The translations under genes were made by a program, and so were the position numbers. The notes under the pieces are model-generated. The model was not told where the DNA came from and searched no databases. It worked only from the letters and a program-made list of their open reading frames with translations. This document shows positions 63,878 through 64,000 of a stretch of 64,000 nucleotides of DNA, one piece after another (the first letter of the stretch is position 1; every line of letters begins with the position of its first letter). This stretch comes from Neorhizobium huautlense (GTDB lineage Bacteria; Pseudomonadota; Alphaproteobacteria; Rhizobiales; Rhizobiaceae), in assembly GCF_002968575.1 (NCBI RefSeq), contig NZ_PVBM01000002.1, forward strand, positions 302,724 to 366,723, read 5' to 3'.

Positions 63878-64000
63878 GTGCGCCCAGCATGGGCGCATTC
63901 TTGTGGGTGGAAGTCCCACCGTAAGCTGGTCATGGCGAGCGAAGTGAAGCGCAACTGCGGAAGGGCGACCGACCGTGGGGAGGAAGCGTGGATCGAACCT
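63878..64000 (+). mobile_element. Group II intron, 5' end (cut by the window)
   Basis: The segment begins GTGCGCCCAGCATGGGCGCA, the group II 5' consensus (GTGYG), with its first stem GCGCCC/GGGCGC. GTGGGTGGAAGTCCCACC follows at about 63904, then AAGGGCGACCGACC and GGGGAGGAAGC near the edge, all typical of domain I of bacterial introns. Placement just after an intrinsic terminator is the known habit of class IIC introns. The reverse-transcriptase ORF and 3' end lie outside the window, so class and integrity are not certain. Confidence 0.82.

Overview
The window is about 64 kb of alphaproteobacterial chromosome from the Rhizobiaceae (Sinorhizobium/Rhizobium/Agrobacterium group; genus not resolvable here). 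The evidence is the rhizobial flagellar gene order (flgF-fliI-flgB-flgC-fliE-flgG-flgA-flgI-motE-flgH-fliL, fliP, four tandem flagellins, motB-motC-fliK/motD, rem, flgE-flgK-flgL-flaF-flbT-flgD-fliQ-flhA-fliR). These are followed by folD, the alpha-glucoside operon aglEFGAK and, on the opposite strand, zwf-pgl-edd, an order I recall from Sinorhizobium meliloti. I saw no rRNA, tRNA or CRISPR array.

Region 1 (1-8.8 kb) is a tightly overlapped flagellar operon for rod, P/L ring, export ATPase and motor accessory proteins, closed by a strong terminator after fliL. Region 2 (8.9-16.0 kb, minus strand) is an eight-gene sugar island between fliL and fliP. It encodes a glycosyltransferase, glucose-1-phosphate cytidylyltransferase, CDP-glucose 4,6-dehydratase, RmlC-like epimerase, zinc-binding C-methyltransferase, hexapeptide acyltransferase, SDR reductase/epimerase and a CmcI-type O-methyltransferase. 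The set can build a CDP-activated, C-methylated 6-deoxyhexose. Region 3 (16.3-25.3 kb) holds fliP, a converging GT41 (O-GlcNAc-transferase-like) protein and four flagellins. Island and transferase together suggest, but do not prove, flagellin glycosylation.

The flagellin genes share a 5' leader with a CCGG hairpin and a TGTCCC element that can pair with the Shine-Dalgarno region. The first three end in strong terminators; the fourth does not. Region 4 (25.6-31.8 kb) carries a FliH-like protein, motB, motC, fliK(motD), a lytic transglycosylase and the regulator rem. Region 5 (31.9-42.5 kb) is the hook/filament/export operon from flgE to fliR, followed by four small accessory genes (FliJ-like, FlgJ rod-binding domain, FlgN-like, FliL-like) and a terminator.

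Region 6 (42.6-46.2 kb) has a degenerate WecG/TagA-like protein, a Wzz/GumC-type polysaccharide co-polymerase and folD. Region 7 (46.3-57.4 kb) is alpha-glucoside import and hydrolysis (aglEFGAK), a small PilZ-like protein and the Entner-Doudoroff operon zwf-pgl-edd. The agl and zwf upstream regions share a TAATCGATTTAAAA sequence, so sugar uptake and glucose catabolism may share a regulator. Region 8 (57.5-64 kb) contains a puuA/puuB-like polyamine pair, a HI0933-family flavoprotein, a tiny membrane protein, and a chemoreceptor whose terminator is followed directly by the 5' end of a group II intron cut by the window edge.
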